Assembly: GCF_902859805.1 (NCBI RefSeq)
Contig: NZ_CADIKC010000007.1
Coordinates: 62,001 to 126,000 of the forward strand
DNA length: 64,000 nucleotides
From: Paraburkholderia sediminicola
GTDB taxonomy: Bacteria > Pseudomonadota > Gammaproteobacteria > Burkholderiales > Burkholderiaceae
Reading direction: 5' to 3'
The number at the start of each line of letters is the position of its first letter. Position 1 is the first letter of the stretch. Below the pieces are notes generated by a model. That model worked only from the letters and a program-made list of their open reading frames with translations, did not search any database and was not told the DNA's origin. The translations under genes were made by a program, and so were the position numbers. Below, one piece after another: positions 26,271 to 37,078 of the stretch.

Positions 26271-27977
26271 TTAGAACAGGAAGTAACGTTGTGCCATCGG
26301 CAGTACAGTGGCTGGTTCGCAGGTCAGCAACTGACCATCGGCGATAACCTGATACGTCTCAGGATCGACGCTGATCGCCGGACGCCACGCGTTGTGAATC
26401 ATGTCCGCCTTCGTGATCTTGCGGCAGTTCTTCACAGCCACGATACGCTTGTTCAGACCATAACGTTCGCCGACACCTGCATCCGCAGCCATCTGCGAAA
26501 CGAAGGTCAATGAAGTGCGTCCCAACGCACCGCCACGCGTCGCGAACATCTCGCGATAGTGGACCGGTTGCGGCGTCGGAATCGACGCGTTCGGGTCACC
26601 CATCTGCGCCATCGCGATCATGCCGCCCTTCAGAATCAGCGACGGTTTGATGCCGAAAAACGCTGGCTCCCAGAACACCAGATCGGCCCATTTGCCCGGC
26701 TCGATCGAGCCGACTTCATGCGAAATACCGTGCGTGATGGCCGGGTTGATCGTGTACTTGGCGACATAACGTTTTGCGCGGAAATTGTCGTGTCGCGCAT
26801 CGTCTTCAGGCAGCGCGCCGCGTTGCACCTTCATCTTGTGCGCGGTCTGCCACGTGCGGATAATCACTTCGCCTACACGCCCCATCGCCTGCGAATCCGA
26901 CGACAGCATCGACAACGCGCCGAGGTCGTGCAGGATGTCTTCGGCAGCAATGGTTTCGCGACGAATGCGCGACTCGGCAAACGCGATGTCTTCCGCAATC
27001 GACGGGTCCAGGTGATGGCACACCATCAGCATGTCGAGATGCTCTTCGAGCGTGTTGACGGTGTACGGACGCGTCGGATTGGTGGAGGAAGGCAGCACGT
27101 TCGCTTCGCCGCACACCTTGATGATGTCCGGTGCGTGGCCACCGCCTGCGCCTTCCGTGTGATACGTGTGGATCGTGCGGCCCTTGAACGCGGCCACGGT
27201 CGCTTCCACAAAACCGGCTTCGTTCAGCGTATCCGTGTGGATTGCGACCTGCGTGTCGGTATCGTCGGCAACAGAGAGGCAATTGTCGATTGCAGCCGGC
27301 GTCGTACCCCAGTCTTCGTGCAGCTTCAAACCGATTGCACCCGCGGCGATCTGTTCAAGCGCGGGTTGCGGCTGGCTCACATTGCCCTTACCGAGAAAGC
27401 CGAGATTCATCGGATAACCATCGGCCGCTTGCAGCATGCGTTCGAGATGCCACGGACCCGGCGTGCAAGTCGTCGCGTTCGTGCCCGTTGCCGGACCCGT
27501 GCCGCCGCCGAGCATCGTCGTCACGCCGCTCGCCAGTGCTTCTTCGATTTGCTGCGGGCTGATGAAGTGAATGTGCGTATCGATGCCGCCCGCCGTCACG
27601 ATCAGGCCTTCGCCGGCGATCACTTCAGTGGACGCGCCGATCGCGATCGTCACGTTCGGTTGAATGTCGGGATTGCCCGCTTTGCCGATCGCGGCGATGC
27701 GGCCGTTCTTGATGCCGATGTCGGCCTTGACGATGCCCCAGTGATCGAGAATCAGCGCGTTCGTCACGACGGTATCGACCACGTCGGCATGCACGCGTTG
27801 CGACTGGCCCATGCCGTCGCGAATCACTTTGCCGCCGCCGAATTTCACTTCTTCGCCGTAAGTCGTGAAGTCGCGTTCGACTTCGATCAGCAACTCGGTA
27901 TCGGCGAGGCGCACGCGGTCGCCGGTGGTGGGGCCGAACATTTCCGCGTATGCGCGGCGGCCGATGCGTAATGTCAT
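26271..27977 (-). CDS. ureC: Urease alpha subunit
   Basis: A 568-residue catalytic subunit. Seen are the metal-ligand THIHFISPQQ, the carbamylated-lysine segment GLKLHEDWG, HTDTLNEAG, HTYHTEGAGGGHAPD and the mobile-flap VCHHLDPSIAEDIAFAESR, all intact. It hydrolyses urea to ammonia and carbamate in the cytoplasm and forms the (UreABC)3 complex with the two small subunits encoded just upstream. Length and start (MTLRIGRRAYAEMFGPTTGD) are standard. Confidence 0.97.
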   Translation of the reverse strand: MTLRIGRRAYAEMFGPTTGDRVRLADTELLIEVERDFTTYGEEVKFGGGKVIRDGMGQSQRVHADVVDTVVTNALILDHWGIVKADIGIKNGRIAAIGKAGNPDIQPNVTIAIGASTEVIAGEGLIVTAGGIDTHIHFISPQQIEEALASGVTTMLGGGTGPATGTNATTCTPGPWHLERMLQAADGYPMNLGFLGKGNVSQPQPALEQIAAGAIGLKLHEDWGTTPAAIDNCLSVADDTDTQVAIHTDTLNEAGFVEATVAAFKGRTIHTYHTEGAGGGHAPDIIKVCGEANVLPSSTNPTRPYTVNTLEEHLDMLMVCHHLDPSIAEDIAFAESRIRRETIAAEDILHDLGALSMLSSDSQAMGRVGEVIIRTWQTAHKMKVQRGALPEDDARHDNFRAKRYVAKYTINPAITHGISHEVGSIEPGKWADLVFWEPAFFGIKPSLILKGGMIAMAQMGDPNASIPTPQPVHYREMFATRGGALGRTSLTFVSQMAADAGVGERYGLNKRIVAVKNCRKITKADMIHNAWRPAISVDPETYQVIADGQLLTCEPATVLPMAQRYFLF

Positions 27978-28032
27978 GGTGTGGGTCCGGAAATGAGCAG
28001 GGTGGTCAAAGCAAGCGTGCGCGATTGGCGCA

Positions 28033-28338
28033 TCAGAGCTTGCCCATCACCTTGCCGTTGAAGCCGTAGACGACGCGGTCGCCCGCCAGTTCGACCAGTT
28101 CGACAGTGCGTTCCTGGCCGGGCTCGAAGCGCACGGCGGTGCCCGCTGCGATGTTGAGCCGGAAGCCGCGTGCCGCTTCACGATCGAAGGAGAGCGCCTC
28201 ATTCACTTCATAGAAGTGATAGTGCGAGCCGATCTGCACCGGACGGTCGCCGGTATTCGACACGACCACCGTGACGGTGGCGCGGCCCGCGTTGAGTTCG
28301 TGTTCGCCGTCGTCGATGAGGAGTTCGCCGGGAATCAT
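28033..28338 (-). CDS. ureB: Urease beta subunit
   Basis: A 101-residue small subunit starting MIPGELLIDDGEHELNAGR, with SNTGDRPVQIGSHYHFYEVN and RVVYGFNGKVMGK. It forms the structural beta subunit of the urease holoenzyme. It lies 17 bases after ureA and 55 bases before ureC in the operon. Confidence 0.96.
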   Translation of the reverse strand: MIPGELLIDDGEHELNAGRATVTVVVSNTGDRPVQIGSHYHFYEVNEALSFDREAARGFRLNIAAGTAVRFEPGQERTVELVELAGDRVVYGFNGKVMGKL

Positions 28339-28355
28339 GGGGCTGCCTTGCGTGA

Positions 28356-28658
28356 TTAGGGGATCGGGTGATGAACGGTGACGAGCTTGGTGCCGTCGGG
28401 GAACGTGGCTTCGACCTGGATGTCGGGGATCATTTCCGGCACGCCTTCCATCACGTCGGCGCGCGTCAGCAGCGTGGTGCCGTAGTGCATGACCTCGGCG
28501 ACGGTCTTGCCGTCACGGGCCGCTTCCATCAGCGCGGCGGTGATGAACGCGATCGCTTCCGGGTAATTCAGTTTGAGGCCGCGAGCGCGGCGCCGTTCGG
28601 CGAGCAGCGCGGCGGTGAAGATCAGCAGCTTGTCCTTCTCGCGAGGTGTCAGCTTCAT
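28356..28658 (-). CDS. ureA: Urease gamma subunit
   Basis: A 100-residue subunit beginning MKLTPREKDKLLIFTAALLA, with LKLNYPEAIAFI and PEMIPDIQVEATFPDGTKL. It is the gamma subunit of urease. Normally it follows ureD directly, but here a separate binding-protein gene lies between them, leaving a 172-base gap upstream that may hold an internal promoter. Confidence 0.96.
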   Translation of the reverse strand: MKLTPREKDKLLIFTAALLAERRRARGLKLNYPEAIAFITAALMEAARDGKTVAEVMHYGTTLLTRADVMEGVPEMIPDIQVEATFPDGTKLVTVHHPIP

Positions 28659-28830
28659 CGGATGTCAGGTTGGGTTACGCCTGTCCCGGTGAGGACAGGC
28701 GTTGGATGCGATCGAGGTGGCGCTTCGTTGTGCGCCGTCGCGGCCGCATCGAAATGCGACGCGAAACAAACCGCGACAAGCTTACTGCCAGATCAGCTTA
28801 CAAAGATATCAAGCTGGATTAACGACCCGC

Positions 28831-29634
28831 TTACAGATTGGCGGGCAAGGGCGCGCCGAACCACTTCTTCGACATTGTGTTGAGCGTGCCGTCCGCCTTC
28901 GCTTGGGCGATGGCGGCGTTGACCTTCGCCTGGAGCCGGCTTTCATTCTTGTTCATGCCGACGAAACATGGCGAATCCTTTATAACGAACTTAGGTTCCG
29001 GACGGCGCGGCGGATTCTTCGCATTGATCGCGGCGGCAACGATATTACCGGCAGCAATCAACTGCACCTGGCCCGAGAGAAACGCGGCGATGGTCGCGTT
29101 GTTGTCTTCGAAGCGTTTGATGGTGGCGTTCGGCGCCATTTGCGTGAGACCGATTTCTTCGAGCGCGCCGCGCGTGGCGCCCACCGTCTTGCCGGTGAGA
29201 TCGGCGGGGCCGGTGACCTTGATGTCGGCGGGACCGAACACGCCCTGGTAATACGGCGCATAGGCCGTCGAAAAGTCGATGACCTTGTCGCGCTCAGGCG
29301 TTTTGCCGAGCGACGAGATCACCAGATCGACCTTACCCGTTTGCAGATACGGAATGCGGTTCGCGCTATTCACCGGCACGAGTTCGAGCTTCACGTTCAT
29401 CGACTTCGCGAGCATCGCGGCCGTATCGATGTCATAACCCTGCGGCTTCATATCCGCGCCGACCGAACCGAAGGGCGGATAGTCTTCCGGAACTGCGACT
29501 TTCAGCACGCCGGCTTTGGCGATGTTGTCGAGCGTATCTGCGTGGGCGGCGGGCGCAGTGATGGCGAGGACAGGCGAGAGCAGCAGTGCGGCGAGCCAGG
29601 CGCGACGCGCAGGGCGAAGGGTCGATCGGGTCAT
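28831..29634 (-). CDS. Amino-acid-type ABC transporter substrate-binding protein inserted in the urease operon
   Basis: A 267-residue periplasmic protein. It has a Sec signal peptide (twin-Arg-containing basic start, hydrophobic core, AHA before residue 34) and the family 3 solute-binding fold: AGVLKVAVPEDYPPFG, GYDIDTAAMLAKS, DLVISSLGKTPERDKVIDFS and VGATRGALEE. Such proteins bind polar amino acids or related small compounds for ABC importers. No matching permease or ATPase gene is adjacent, so it is an orphan. It sits on the same strand between ureD and ureA, with 227 and 172 base gaps. Its ligand, and any link to urea or nitrogen uptake, are unknown. Confidence 0.88.
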   Translation of the reverse strand: MTRSTLRPARRAWLAALLLSPVLAITAPAAHADTLDNIAKAGVLKVAVPEDYPPFGSVGADMKPQGYDIDTAAMLAKSMNVKLELVPVNSANRIPYLQTGKVDLVISSLGKTPERDKVIDFSTAYAPYYQGVFGPADIKVTGPADLTGKTVGATRGALEEIGLTQMAPNATIKRFEDNNATIAAFLSGQVQLIAAGNIVAAAINAKNPPRRPEPKFVIKDSPCFVGMNKNESRLQAKVNAAIAQAKADGTLNTMSKKWFGAPLPANL

Positions 29635-29818
29635 GTTAGGCGAGCGGTGGCGGCGGGTGGTCGGCTGCAGTCAGGACGCGGCAGCATCGTGGGGGACTCT
29701 ACGCAAGGTATGTGCCATGGCGGTGCAGCATGGCTTGGCGAGGTGACAGATGCAGTGGCGCACCGATTTGGAGCGGTCGGCTGCGCCAGATTGGTGCTTG
29801 CGATGTCTTACGAAGGTG

Positions 29819-29848
29819 AAAGGCGCGCTCGCGCTGCGAGGCGCCTTT
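29819..29848 (-). terminator. Hairpin downstream of ureD, possible terminator or attenuator
   Basis: AAAGGCGC at 29819-29826 pairs with GCGCCTTT at 29841-29848, with an inner GC-rich stem. On the minus strand it comes 14 bases after the ureD stop and is followed by TTTC, a weak U-tract. It may partly separate urtABCDE-ureD from the downstream genes. Confidence 0.5.
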
Positions 29849-29861
29849 GCTGATAAGCGGA

Positions 29862-30743
29862 TCAGGTCGACCAGATTCGAAGCGGCACAGCCTCAACCCG
29901 ATGCACAACGGGCCGCAACTGAAGCCAGCACTTCGTCAAAGCACGCTGCAGCGTCTCCATAGACCGCGAAACCGCCCGCACGAGCAAAACCCCTTCAGTC
30001 ACACAGGAAGCCGCCGCCCGCAACGAATCGTCAAACGGTAGCTGGGCAGTGAGCGTTTCAGCGAGCGCGTCGTCGCAGGCTGCGCCGACCGCCCAGAGCG
30101 TCCCATACGCAGGAAACGCGGCAAGGCCTTGCGCCGCATCGCGCAATGAATCTTCCGCGCTGAGGCTTGCGCGTTCGAGCCACAGCGCCTCGCCATTCGC
30201 CCCAACGATCCGCGATACGGCTCGCAACTGCCCATTTGACCATCGCTCACCAGCCGCTTGCCGCCCGAGCTGGGTCGCATCCCACCCAATCGCGGTAGCG
30301 CCTTCGCCAAGCGTCAGCGAAAAATCCAGCATCGCATTGGCGTGATCGAAAACGATATTGTTCTGCGGCAGCCAGTCGAGCTTCGCCTGCGGGCCGACAC
30401 GCACCGCAATATTCTGTCGTGCCGCACGGCCATTGGACTTGTACCACTTGGTTGCGCCGGGCGTCGTGATCACGGCGTGCGCGTTGTCGCCGACATCCAC
30501 GTCGATATCGAGTTGGTCGCCGCCCGCGATCCCGCCCGGCGGATGCACGATCACTGCGTGGCAGATCGCATGGCCTTCCGGATAGAGCGGCCGCTGCACG
30601 CGCAACGGCCCGTCATGCAGCCGATGCTTGAGCGTGGTCCGTTCGCCGTCTTTGACGAAGCCGAGTTCGAGGCGCGCGCGCCATTGCGAGTGTGCCGTGG
30701 GTTGCGCGGTGGCGAGTGCAGCGTGGTTTTCGTGAAGCGACAT
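29862..30743 (-). CDS. ureD: Urease accessory protein UreD
   Basis: A 293-residue UreD/UreH scaffold. Family features are LYPEGHAICHAVIVHPPGGIAGGD, ITTPGATKWYKS, WLPQNNIVFDHA and GWDATQLGRQAAGE. UreD binds apo-urease and provides the tunnel for nickel from UreG/UreF. ATG 30743 (MSLHENHAALAT) is chosen; the frame extends 12 codons further without family support. It follows the urea-transporter genes in the same direction and is separated from ureA by the orphan binding-protein gene. Confidence 0.93.
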   Translation of the reverse strand: MSLHENHAALATAQPTAHSQWRARLELGFVKDGERTTLKHRLHDGPLRVQRPLYPEGHAICHAVIVHPPGGIAGGDQLDIDVDVGDNAHAVITTPGATKWYKSNGRAARQNIAVRVGPQAKLDWLPQNNIVFDHANAMLDFSLTLGEGATAIGWDATQLGRQAAGERWSNGQLRAVSRIVGANGEALWLERASLSAEDSLRDAAQGLAAFPAYGTLWAVGAACDDALAETLTAQLPFDDSLRAAASCVTEGVLLVRAVSRSMETLQRALTKCWLQLRPVVHRVEAVPLRIWST

Positions 30744-30917
30744 GCGAATGAATGAGCGGCTGGGAGCTGCATTGGGCACAGTAGCGAACGCAGCAATGGA
30801 CGCAGCAACAGACGCGTCAATTCGCAGCGTGCCCGCACGTGTTAGGCAACGACGAGCCGCGTTGCCACAGGATGCGGCGAGAATAGCACGCTGCGCTGTT
30901 TGTACTGTTTGAGTCGC

Positions 30918-31610
30918 TCAGACAGCGATCAATGCACGTACGCCATCCGTATCCATGTTGGCGCCTTCACCGCCCGCGACGATTTCGCCACGGCTCATCA
31001 CCCAATACCGATCGGCGATTTCCTTGGCGAAGTCGTAATACTGTTCGACGAGCAGCACAGTCATGCCCATTTCTTCGACCAACTGACGCAGCGTGCGGCC
31101 AATGTCCTGAATGATCGAGGGCTGGATGCCTTCGGTGGGTTCATCGAGGATCAGCAATTGTGGATCGCTCATTAGCGCGCGGCCGATCGCAAGTTGCTGT
31201 TGCTGGCCGCCGGAGAGGTCGCCGCCGCGGCGGCTGCGCATGTCCTTCAGGACGGGGAAGAGTTCGTAAATGCGATCCGGGATTTTCTTCGGGGCTTTTT
31301 TGCTTGCAGCACCGACCAACAGATTTTCTTCGACGGTTAGGCGGGGAAAGATGTCACGGCCTTGCGGAACGTAGGCGAGGCCTTTCTCTACGCGCGAGTA
31401 AGTCGGCAGCTTGGTGATCGGTGCGCCGCGCCAGGCAATCGAACCGCTCCTTGTTTGGACGACGCCCATCAGGCATCGAAGCAAGGTTGTTTTGCCCACA
31501 CCATTGCGACCCAGGAGCACGGTGAGCTTGCCGTCGGGCACGGTGAGTTTCACATCACGAAGAATGTGGCTGCCGCCGTAGTACTGGTTGAGGTTTTCTA
31601 CTTCTAGCAT
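30918..31610 (-). CDS. urtE: Urea ABC transporter ATP-binding protein UrtE
   Basis: A 230-residue ABC ATPase of the LivF type with Walker A GRNGVGKTT, the signature LSGGQQQQLAIGRAL and Walker B LLILDEPTEG followed by GIQPSIIQDIG, characteristic of UrtE. ATG 31610 (MLEVENLNQYYGG) is used; the longer frame is non-family sequence. It pairs with UrtD to energise high-affinity urea import through UrtB/UrtC. Confidence 0.95.
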   Translation of the reverse strand: MLEVENLNQYYGGSHILRDVKLTVPDGKLTVLLGRNGVGKTTLLRCLMGVVQTRSGSIAWRGAPITKLPTYSRVEKGLAYVPQGRDIFPRLTVEENLLVGAASKKAPKKIPDRIYELFPVLKDMRSRRGGDLSGGQQQQLAIGRALMSDPQLLILDEPTEGIQPSIIQDIGRTLRQLVEEMGMTVLLVEQYYDFAKEIADRYWVMSRGEIVAGGEGANMDTDGVRALIAV

Positions 31611-31666
31611 GTCGGTCGATCCTTGAATTCTGGTGGCTTGCTGCGGCCGTGGTTTGATTGCGGCCA

Positions 31667-32530
31667 TTACCGCCCGAGATAAGACTCGATCACCGTCTCG
31701 TCTCTCTTCACCTCATCAAGCGTGCCGTGGGCGAGCACTCGCCCTTCGGCCATCACCGTGACCTTGCCCTTCTCGCCCGATAGCGCCGCGACAAACTCCA
31801 TATCGTGTTCGACAACCAACATCGAGCAACTCCCACGCAAGTGATTGAGCAGTTCAGCCAGTTGCATGGTCTCGTCATCGGTCATGCCCGCGGCGGGCTC
31901 GTCGAGCAGAAGCAATGCCGGTTGCTGCATCAGCAACATGCCGATCTCGAGCCGTTGTTTCTGGCCGTGCGACAACTCGCCTGCAAGCCGCCGTGCTTCA
32001 CTCTCCAGGCCAATCAAAGCCAACGTCTCTTCAATCCGCGCTTGCGCCTCACGATCCAATCGCGCACGCAAAGAAGCCCACCATCCCTTGTCGGCCTTCA
32101 TGGCCAGCTCAAGGTTCTCCCACACAGGATGCTGTTCAAAAACAGTCGGCTTCTGAAACTTGCGCCCAATCCCCGCACGCGCAATAGAAGGCTCATTCAT
32201 CCGCGTCAGATCAATCGACTGCCCCAGAAAAACCTTCCCGGAATCCGGCTCGGTCTTCCCGGTGATGACATCCATCATCGTCGTCTTGCCGGCGCCATTC
32301 GGCCCGATGATGCAGCGCAATTCACCCGCGTCGATCGATAGCGTCAGCGCATTCAACGCGCGAAATCCATCGAAACTCACGGTCACGTCTTCGAGGTACA
32401 GAATCGTCCCGTGCGAAATATCGATCTCGCCTGGCACCACCGCGTGCCCCATGCTGGCGACACCGCTCAGCGACCGTTCAGCAGGCTCTTCAGGTAATGC
32501 AAGATCAGGAACCATCGGGTTTTCGTTCAT
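31667..32530 (-). CDS. urtD: Urea ABC transporter ATP-binding protein UrtD
   Basis: A 287-residue LivG-type ATPase with Walker A GPNGAGKTTMMD, signature LSHGQKQRLEIGMLL and Walker B LLLLDEPAAGM. The N-terminus has about 40 extra residues (PDLALPEEPAERSLSG) before the core domain. It starts inside the end of urtC with a 4-base overlap, showing tight coupling in the urt operon. Confidence 0.94.
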   Translation of the reverse strand: MNENPMVPDLALPEEPAERSLSGVASMGHAVVPGEIDISHGTILYLEDVTVSFDGFRALNALTLSIDAGELRCIIGPNGAGKTTMMDVITGKTEPDSGKVFLGQSIDLTRMNEPSIARAGIGRKFQKPTVFEQHPVWENLELAMKADKGWWASLRARLDREAQARIEETLALIGLESEARRLAGELSHGQKQRLEIGMLLMQQPALLLLDEPAAGMTDDETMQLAELLNHLRGSCSMLVVEHDMEFVAALSGEKGKVTVMAEGRVLAHGTLDEVKRDETVIESYLGR

Positions 32531-33711
32531 GAACGGTTCCTCTTGCGCGTGACCATTTCGATCAGCCCCATGATGCCGTTCGGCAACAACAGCGGGACCA
32601 GCACGAAAATCAGACCAAGAAAGAACAGCCAGTATTCAGGGAAGTTCGCCGTAAAAAAGCTCTTCGCGCCATTCACCGCGAACGCGCCGATAATCGGTCC
32701 GATCAATGTGCCGCGTCCACCCACCGCAACCCAGATCGCCATCTCGATCGAGTTGCCCGGCGACATCTCACCCGGGTTGATAATGCCGACCTGCGGCACA
32801 TACAACGCGCCCGCGATCCCGCACAAAATGGCGGAGACGGTCCACACGAACAGTTTGTACGCGAGCGGGCTGTAGCCGAGGAACATCAAACGCGTTTCGC
32901 CGTCACGTACCGCAGTGACTACGCGGCCGAGCTTCGACGTGACGATTGCCCGCGCGCCGATGAAGGCCAGGATCAGCACCGCGAACGTGATCAGCAGAAG
33001 GGCAGTGCGGGTGCCGGGATGCGTAATCGGAAAACCGCCGATACGCTTGAAGTCGGTGAAGCCATTGTTGCCGCCGAAACCCGTTTCGTTGCGGTAGAAC
33101 AGCAGCATGGCGGCAAACGTCATTGCCTGCGTGATGATCGACAGGTACACGCCCTTCACCCGCGAGCGGAACGTGAAAAAGCCGAACACCCACGCGACCA
33201 CCGCCGGCACCAACACTACTAGCAGCAACGCGTAACCGAGATGCTGCGTGCCTTCCCAGTACCACGGTAGTTGGTGCCAGTCGAGAAACACCATGAAGTC
33301 GGGCAGATCGCTGCCGTATTTGCCTTCGTGGCCGATCGAGCGCATCAGGTACATGCCGATCGCGTAGCCGCCCAATGCAAAGAACAGTGCGTGTCCGAGG
33401 CTCAGAATGCCGCAGTAGCCCCACACGAGATCGAGTGCCAGCGCGGCGATCGCATAGCACATGAATTTGCCGGTGATCGTCATCGCGTACGCGGACAGAT
33501 GGAACGCGCTCGTTTCCGGGACCACCAGCGTGGCGAAGGGCACGCCGAGGCCGAACACGATGATCAGTGCGATCAGCGCAAGCCACGCGCGGCGCGACAG
33601 CAACGCAGGGCGTGGCGGCAGGCCGAGCGCGAAGCCGGATTGCGCTTCGCGTGCGGCAACAGCGCCACTGCTCGTTGGGCCGACGTGAGCCGAAGAGGTA
33701 GCCGATGTCAT
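32527..33711 (-). CDS. urtC: Urea ABC transporter permease UrtC
   Basis: A 394-residue LivM-type permease with about ten membrane helices and the family segments LVWGYCGILSLGHALFFALGG, NNGFTDFKRIGGFPI and YVPQVGIINPGEMSPGNSIE. It forms the inner-membrane urea channel with UrtB. The start lies one base after the urtB stop. Confidence 0.95.
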   Translation of the reverse strand: MTSATSSAHVGPTSSGAVAAREAQSGFALGLPPRPALLSRRAWLALIALIIVFGLGVPFATLVVPETSAFHLSAYAMTITGKFMCYAIAALALDLVWGYCGILSLGHALFFALGGYAIGMYLMRSIGHEGKYGSDLPDFMVFLDWHQLPWYWEGTQHLGYALLLVVLVPAVVAWVFGFFTFRSRVKGVYLSIITQAMTFAAMLLFYRNETGFGGNNGFTDFKRIGGFPITHPGTRTALLLITFAVLILAFIGARAIVTSKLGRVVTAVRDGETRLMFLGYSPLAYKLFVWTVSAILCGIAGALYVPQVGIINPGEMSPGNSIEMAIWVAVGGRGTLIGPIIGAFAVNGAKSFFTANFPEYWLFFLGLIFVLVPLLLPNGIMGLIEMVTRKRNRS

Positions 33712-33712
33712 C

Positions 33713-35338
<1,626 letters not shown>

Positions 35339-35479
35339 GATGGCCTTTGAAGAAAAACCGGCGAGGCGGCACGGCATCGCGGTGATGCCCCGGTGCCACG
35401 CCGTTGTCTTGCGTCTTGCAGCGTCGTGTCGGGCAGAGCAGCGGTTCAGCTCCGGCTCTGCCCCAGCTCAGGTTCCGGC

Positions 35480-36778
35480 TCAGGCAACCCGCGAGCGCTT
35501 CAGGAATGCGGGAATCGAACTGACCACGTCCGGCTTGCTCGAATTGCCGGCGATGAACGGGCTCCACGGCTGCGCGCGAACCGCGGTCTTGGTGCGCCAC
35601 ACCACGTTGAACTGGCCGTCGGCACGCACTTCGCCGATCATCACCGGCTTGTGCAGATGGTGATTGCCGTCCATTTCGAGCGTGAAGCCTGACGGCGCTG
35701 CGAACGTCTGGCCGACCATCGCCACACGCACCTTGTCCACGTCCGTGCTCTTTGCTTTTTCGACGGCCTGCTTCCACATATGGATGCCGACGAAAGTCGC
35801 TTCCATCGGGTCGTTGGTCACGCGCTTGGTGCCGCCCGGCAGGTTGTTGTCCTTCACCCAGGCAGCCCATTGCTTCTTGAACTTGTCGTTGGCCGGATTG
35901 CGCAGCGACATGAAGTAGTTCCATGCCGCGAGATTGCCGACCAGCGGTTTCGTATCGATGCCGCGCAGTTCTTCTTCGCCGACCGAGAATGCGACCACCG
36001 GTACGTCGGACGCCTTCAGCCCCTGGTTGCCGAGTTCCTTATAGAACGGCACGTTCGAGTCGCCGTTGACGGTCGAGATCACCGCGGTCTTGCCGCCCTG
36101 CGAGAAGGTCTTGATGTTCGCGACGATGGTCTGATAGTCGCTATGGCCGAACGGCGTGTAGACCTCCTGGATATCGGCTTCCTGCACGCCTTTCGACTTG
36201 AGGAACGCGCGCAGGATCTTGTTGGTCGTGCGGGGGTACACATAGTCGGTGCCCAGCAGGAAGAAGCGCTTGGCGCCGCCGCCTTCCGCGCTCATCAGGT
36301 ATTCGGTTGCGGGAATCGCTTGCTGATTCGGCGCGGCGCCCGTGTAGAACACGTTGCGCGACATTTCTTCGCCTTCGTACTGCACCGGGTAAAACAGCAG
36401 GCCGTTCAGTTCCTCGAACACCGGCAGCACCGACTTGCGCGACACCGACGTCCAGCAGCCGAACACAACCGCGCACTTTTCCTGGGTGATCAGCTGACGC
36501 GCCTTTTCGGCGAACAGCGGCCAGTTCGACGCCGGGTCCACGACCACCGGCTGCAGTTGACGGCCCATGACGCCGCCGTTCTTGTTGATGTCCGCGATGG
36601 TCATCAGCGCGGTGTCTTTGAGCGATGTCTCCGAGATCGCCATCGTGCCGGAGAGGGAATGTAGAACGCCTACTTTGATCGGGCCGCTGCCCGATTGCGC
36701 CTGAGCAAACGGAACCTGACCTGCAAGCGCCAATGCGCCCGACATGGAGCCGAACTTCAACAGACTACGACGTTTCAT
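35480..36778 (-). CDS. urtA: Urea ABC transporter substrate-binding protein UrtA
   Basis: A 432-residue periplasmic urea receptor with a Tat-like leader (KRRSLLKFG, hydrophobic run, AQAQ). Family segments include IKVGVLHSLSGTMAISETSL, YPVQYEGEEMSRNVFYTGAAPNQQ and VYTPFGHSDYQTIV. It is the first gene of the urea import and urease block. A sigma-54 promoter lies about 90 bases upstream, consistent with nitrogen control. The receptor, two permeases and two ATPases are all present and intact. Confidence 0.95.
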   Translation of the reverse strand: MKRRSLLKFGSMSGALALAGQVPFAQAQSGSGPIKVGVLHSLSGTMAISETSLKDTALMTIADINKNGGVMGRQLQPVVVDPASNWPLFAEKARQLITQEKCAVVFGCWTSVSRKSVLPVFEELNGLLFYPVQYEGEEMSRNVFYTGAAPNQQAIPATEYLMSAEGGGAKRFFLLGTDYVYPRTTNKILRAFLKSKGVQEADIQEVYTPFGHSDYQTIVANIKTFSQGGKTAVISTVNGDSNVPFYKELGNQGLKASDVPVVAFSVGEEELRGIDTKPLVGNLAAWNYFMSLRNPANDKFKKQWAAWVKDNNLPGGTKRVTNDPMEATFVGIHMWKQAVEKAKSTDVDKVRVAMVGQTFAAPSGFTLEMDGNHHLHKPVMIGEVRADGQFNVVWRTKTAVRAQPWSPFIAGNSSKPDVVSSIPAFLKRSRVA

Positions 36779-36866
36779 GTATTTCCCCTTGCCATTGATG
36801 GTGACTGTTTATGGGCGTCGATTTCAGCCAGCAGGGCTTATCCCGCATGACTTGCCGCTTGTGTAC

Positions 36867-36882
36867 TGCAAGGCACATGCCA
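36867..36882 (-). promoter_or_regulatory. Sigma-54 (-24/-12) promoter of urtA
   Basis: On the minus strand the sequence TGGCATGTGCCTTGCA fits the RpoN consensus TGGCAYRNNNNTTGCW at every defined position, with GG and GC elements at correct spacing. It lies 88 to 104 bases before the urtA ATG. RpoN control fits a urea-scavenging operon induced under nitrogen limitation. Confidence 0.8.
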
Positions 36883-36958
36883 TGTAGTAATTTCGACTTG
36901 AAGTCCGCCAATTGCGTGCTGCGGCGCGGGGATGCGCCACGTGAGTTATGCGAAACGC

Positions 36959-36975
36959 GGCGCGAAATTGGTGCA
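36959..36975. promoter_or_regulatory. Probable NtrC-binding site upstream of urtA
   Basis: GGCGCGAAATTGGTGCA matches 12 of 17 positions of the enteric NtrC consensus TGCACTATTTTGGTGCA, with one half site (TTGGTGCA) perfect. It lies about 80 bases upstream of the sigma-54 site, a usual enhancer position. Confidence 0.45.
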
Positions 36976-37078
36976 GGAGCGGAGCGTGCGCCTCGTTCAG
37001 GTGCGCGCCGCGCCGCAACGAAGCGTGTCCGTCGGCCAGCGGGCGTCGGCGGTGCATGGTCGCTGCGCCGTTGTGCAT

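Noticed and set aside
26559..27971. 470-codon plus-strand frame
   Set aside because: It is antisense to ureC, which is complete with all catalytic residues.
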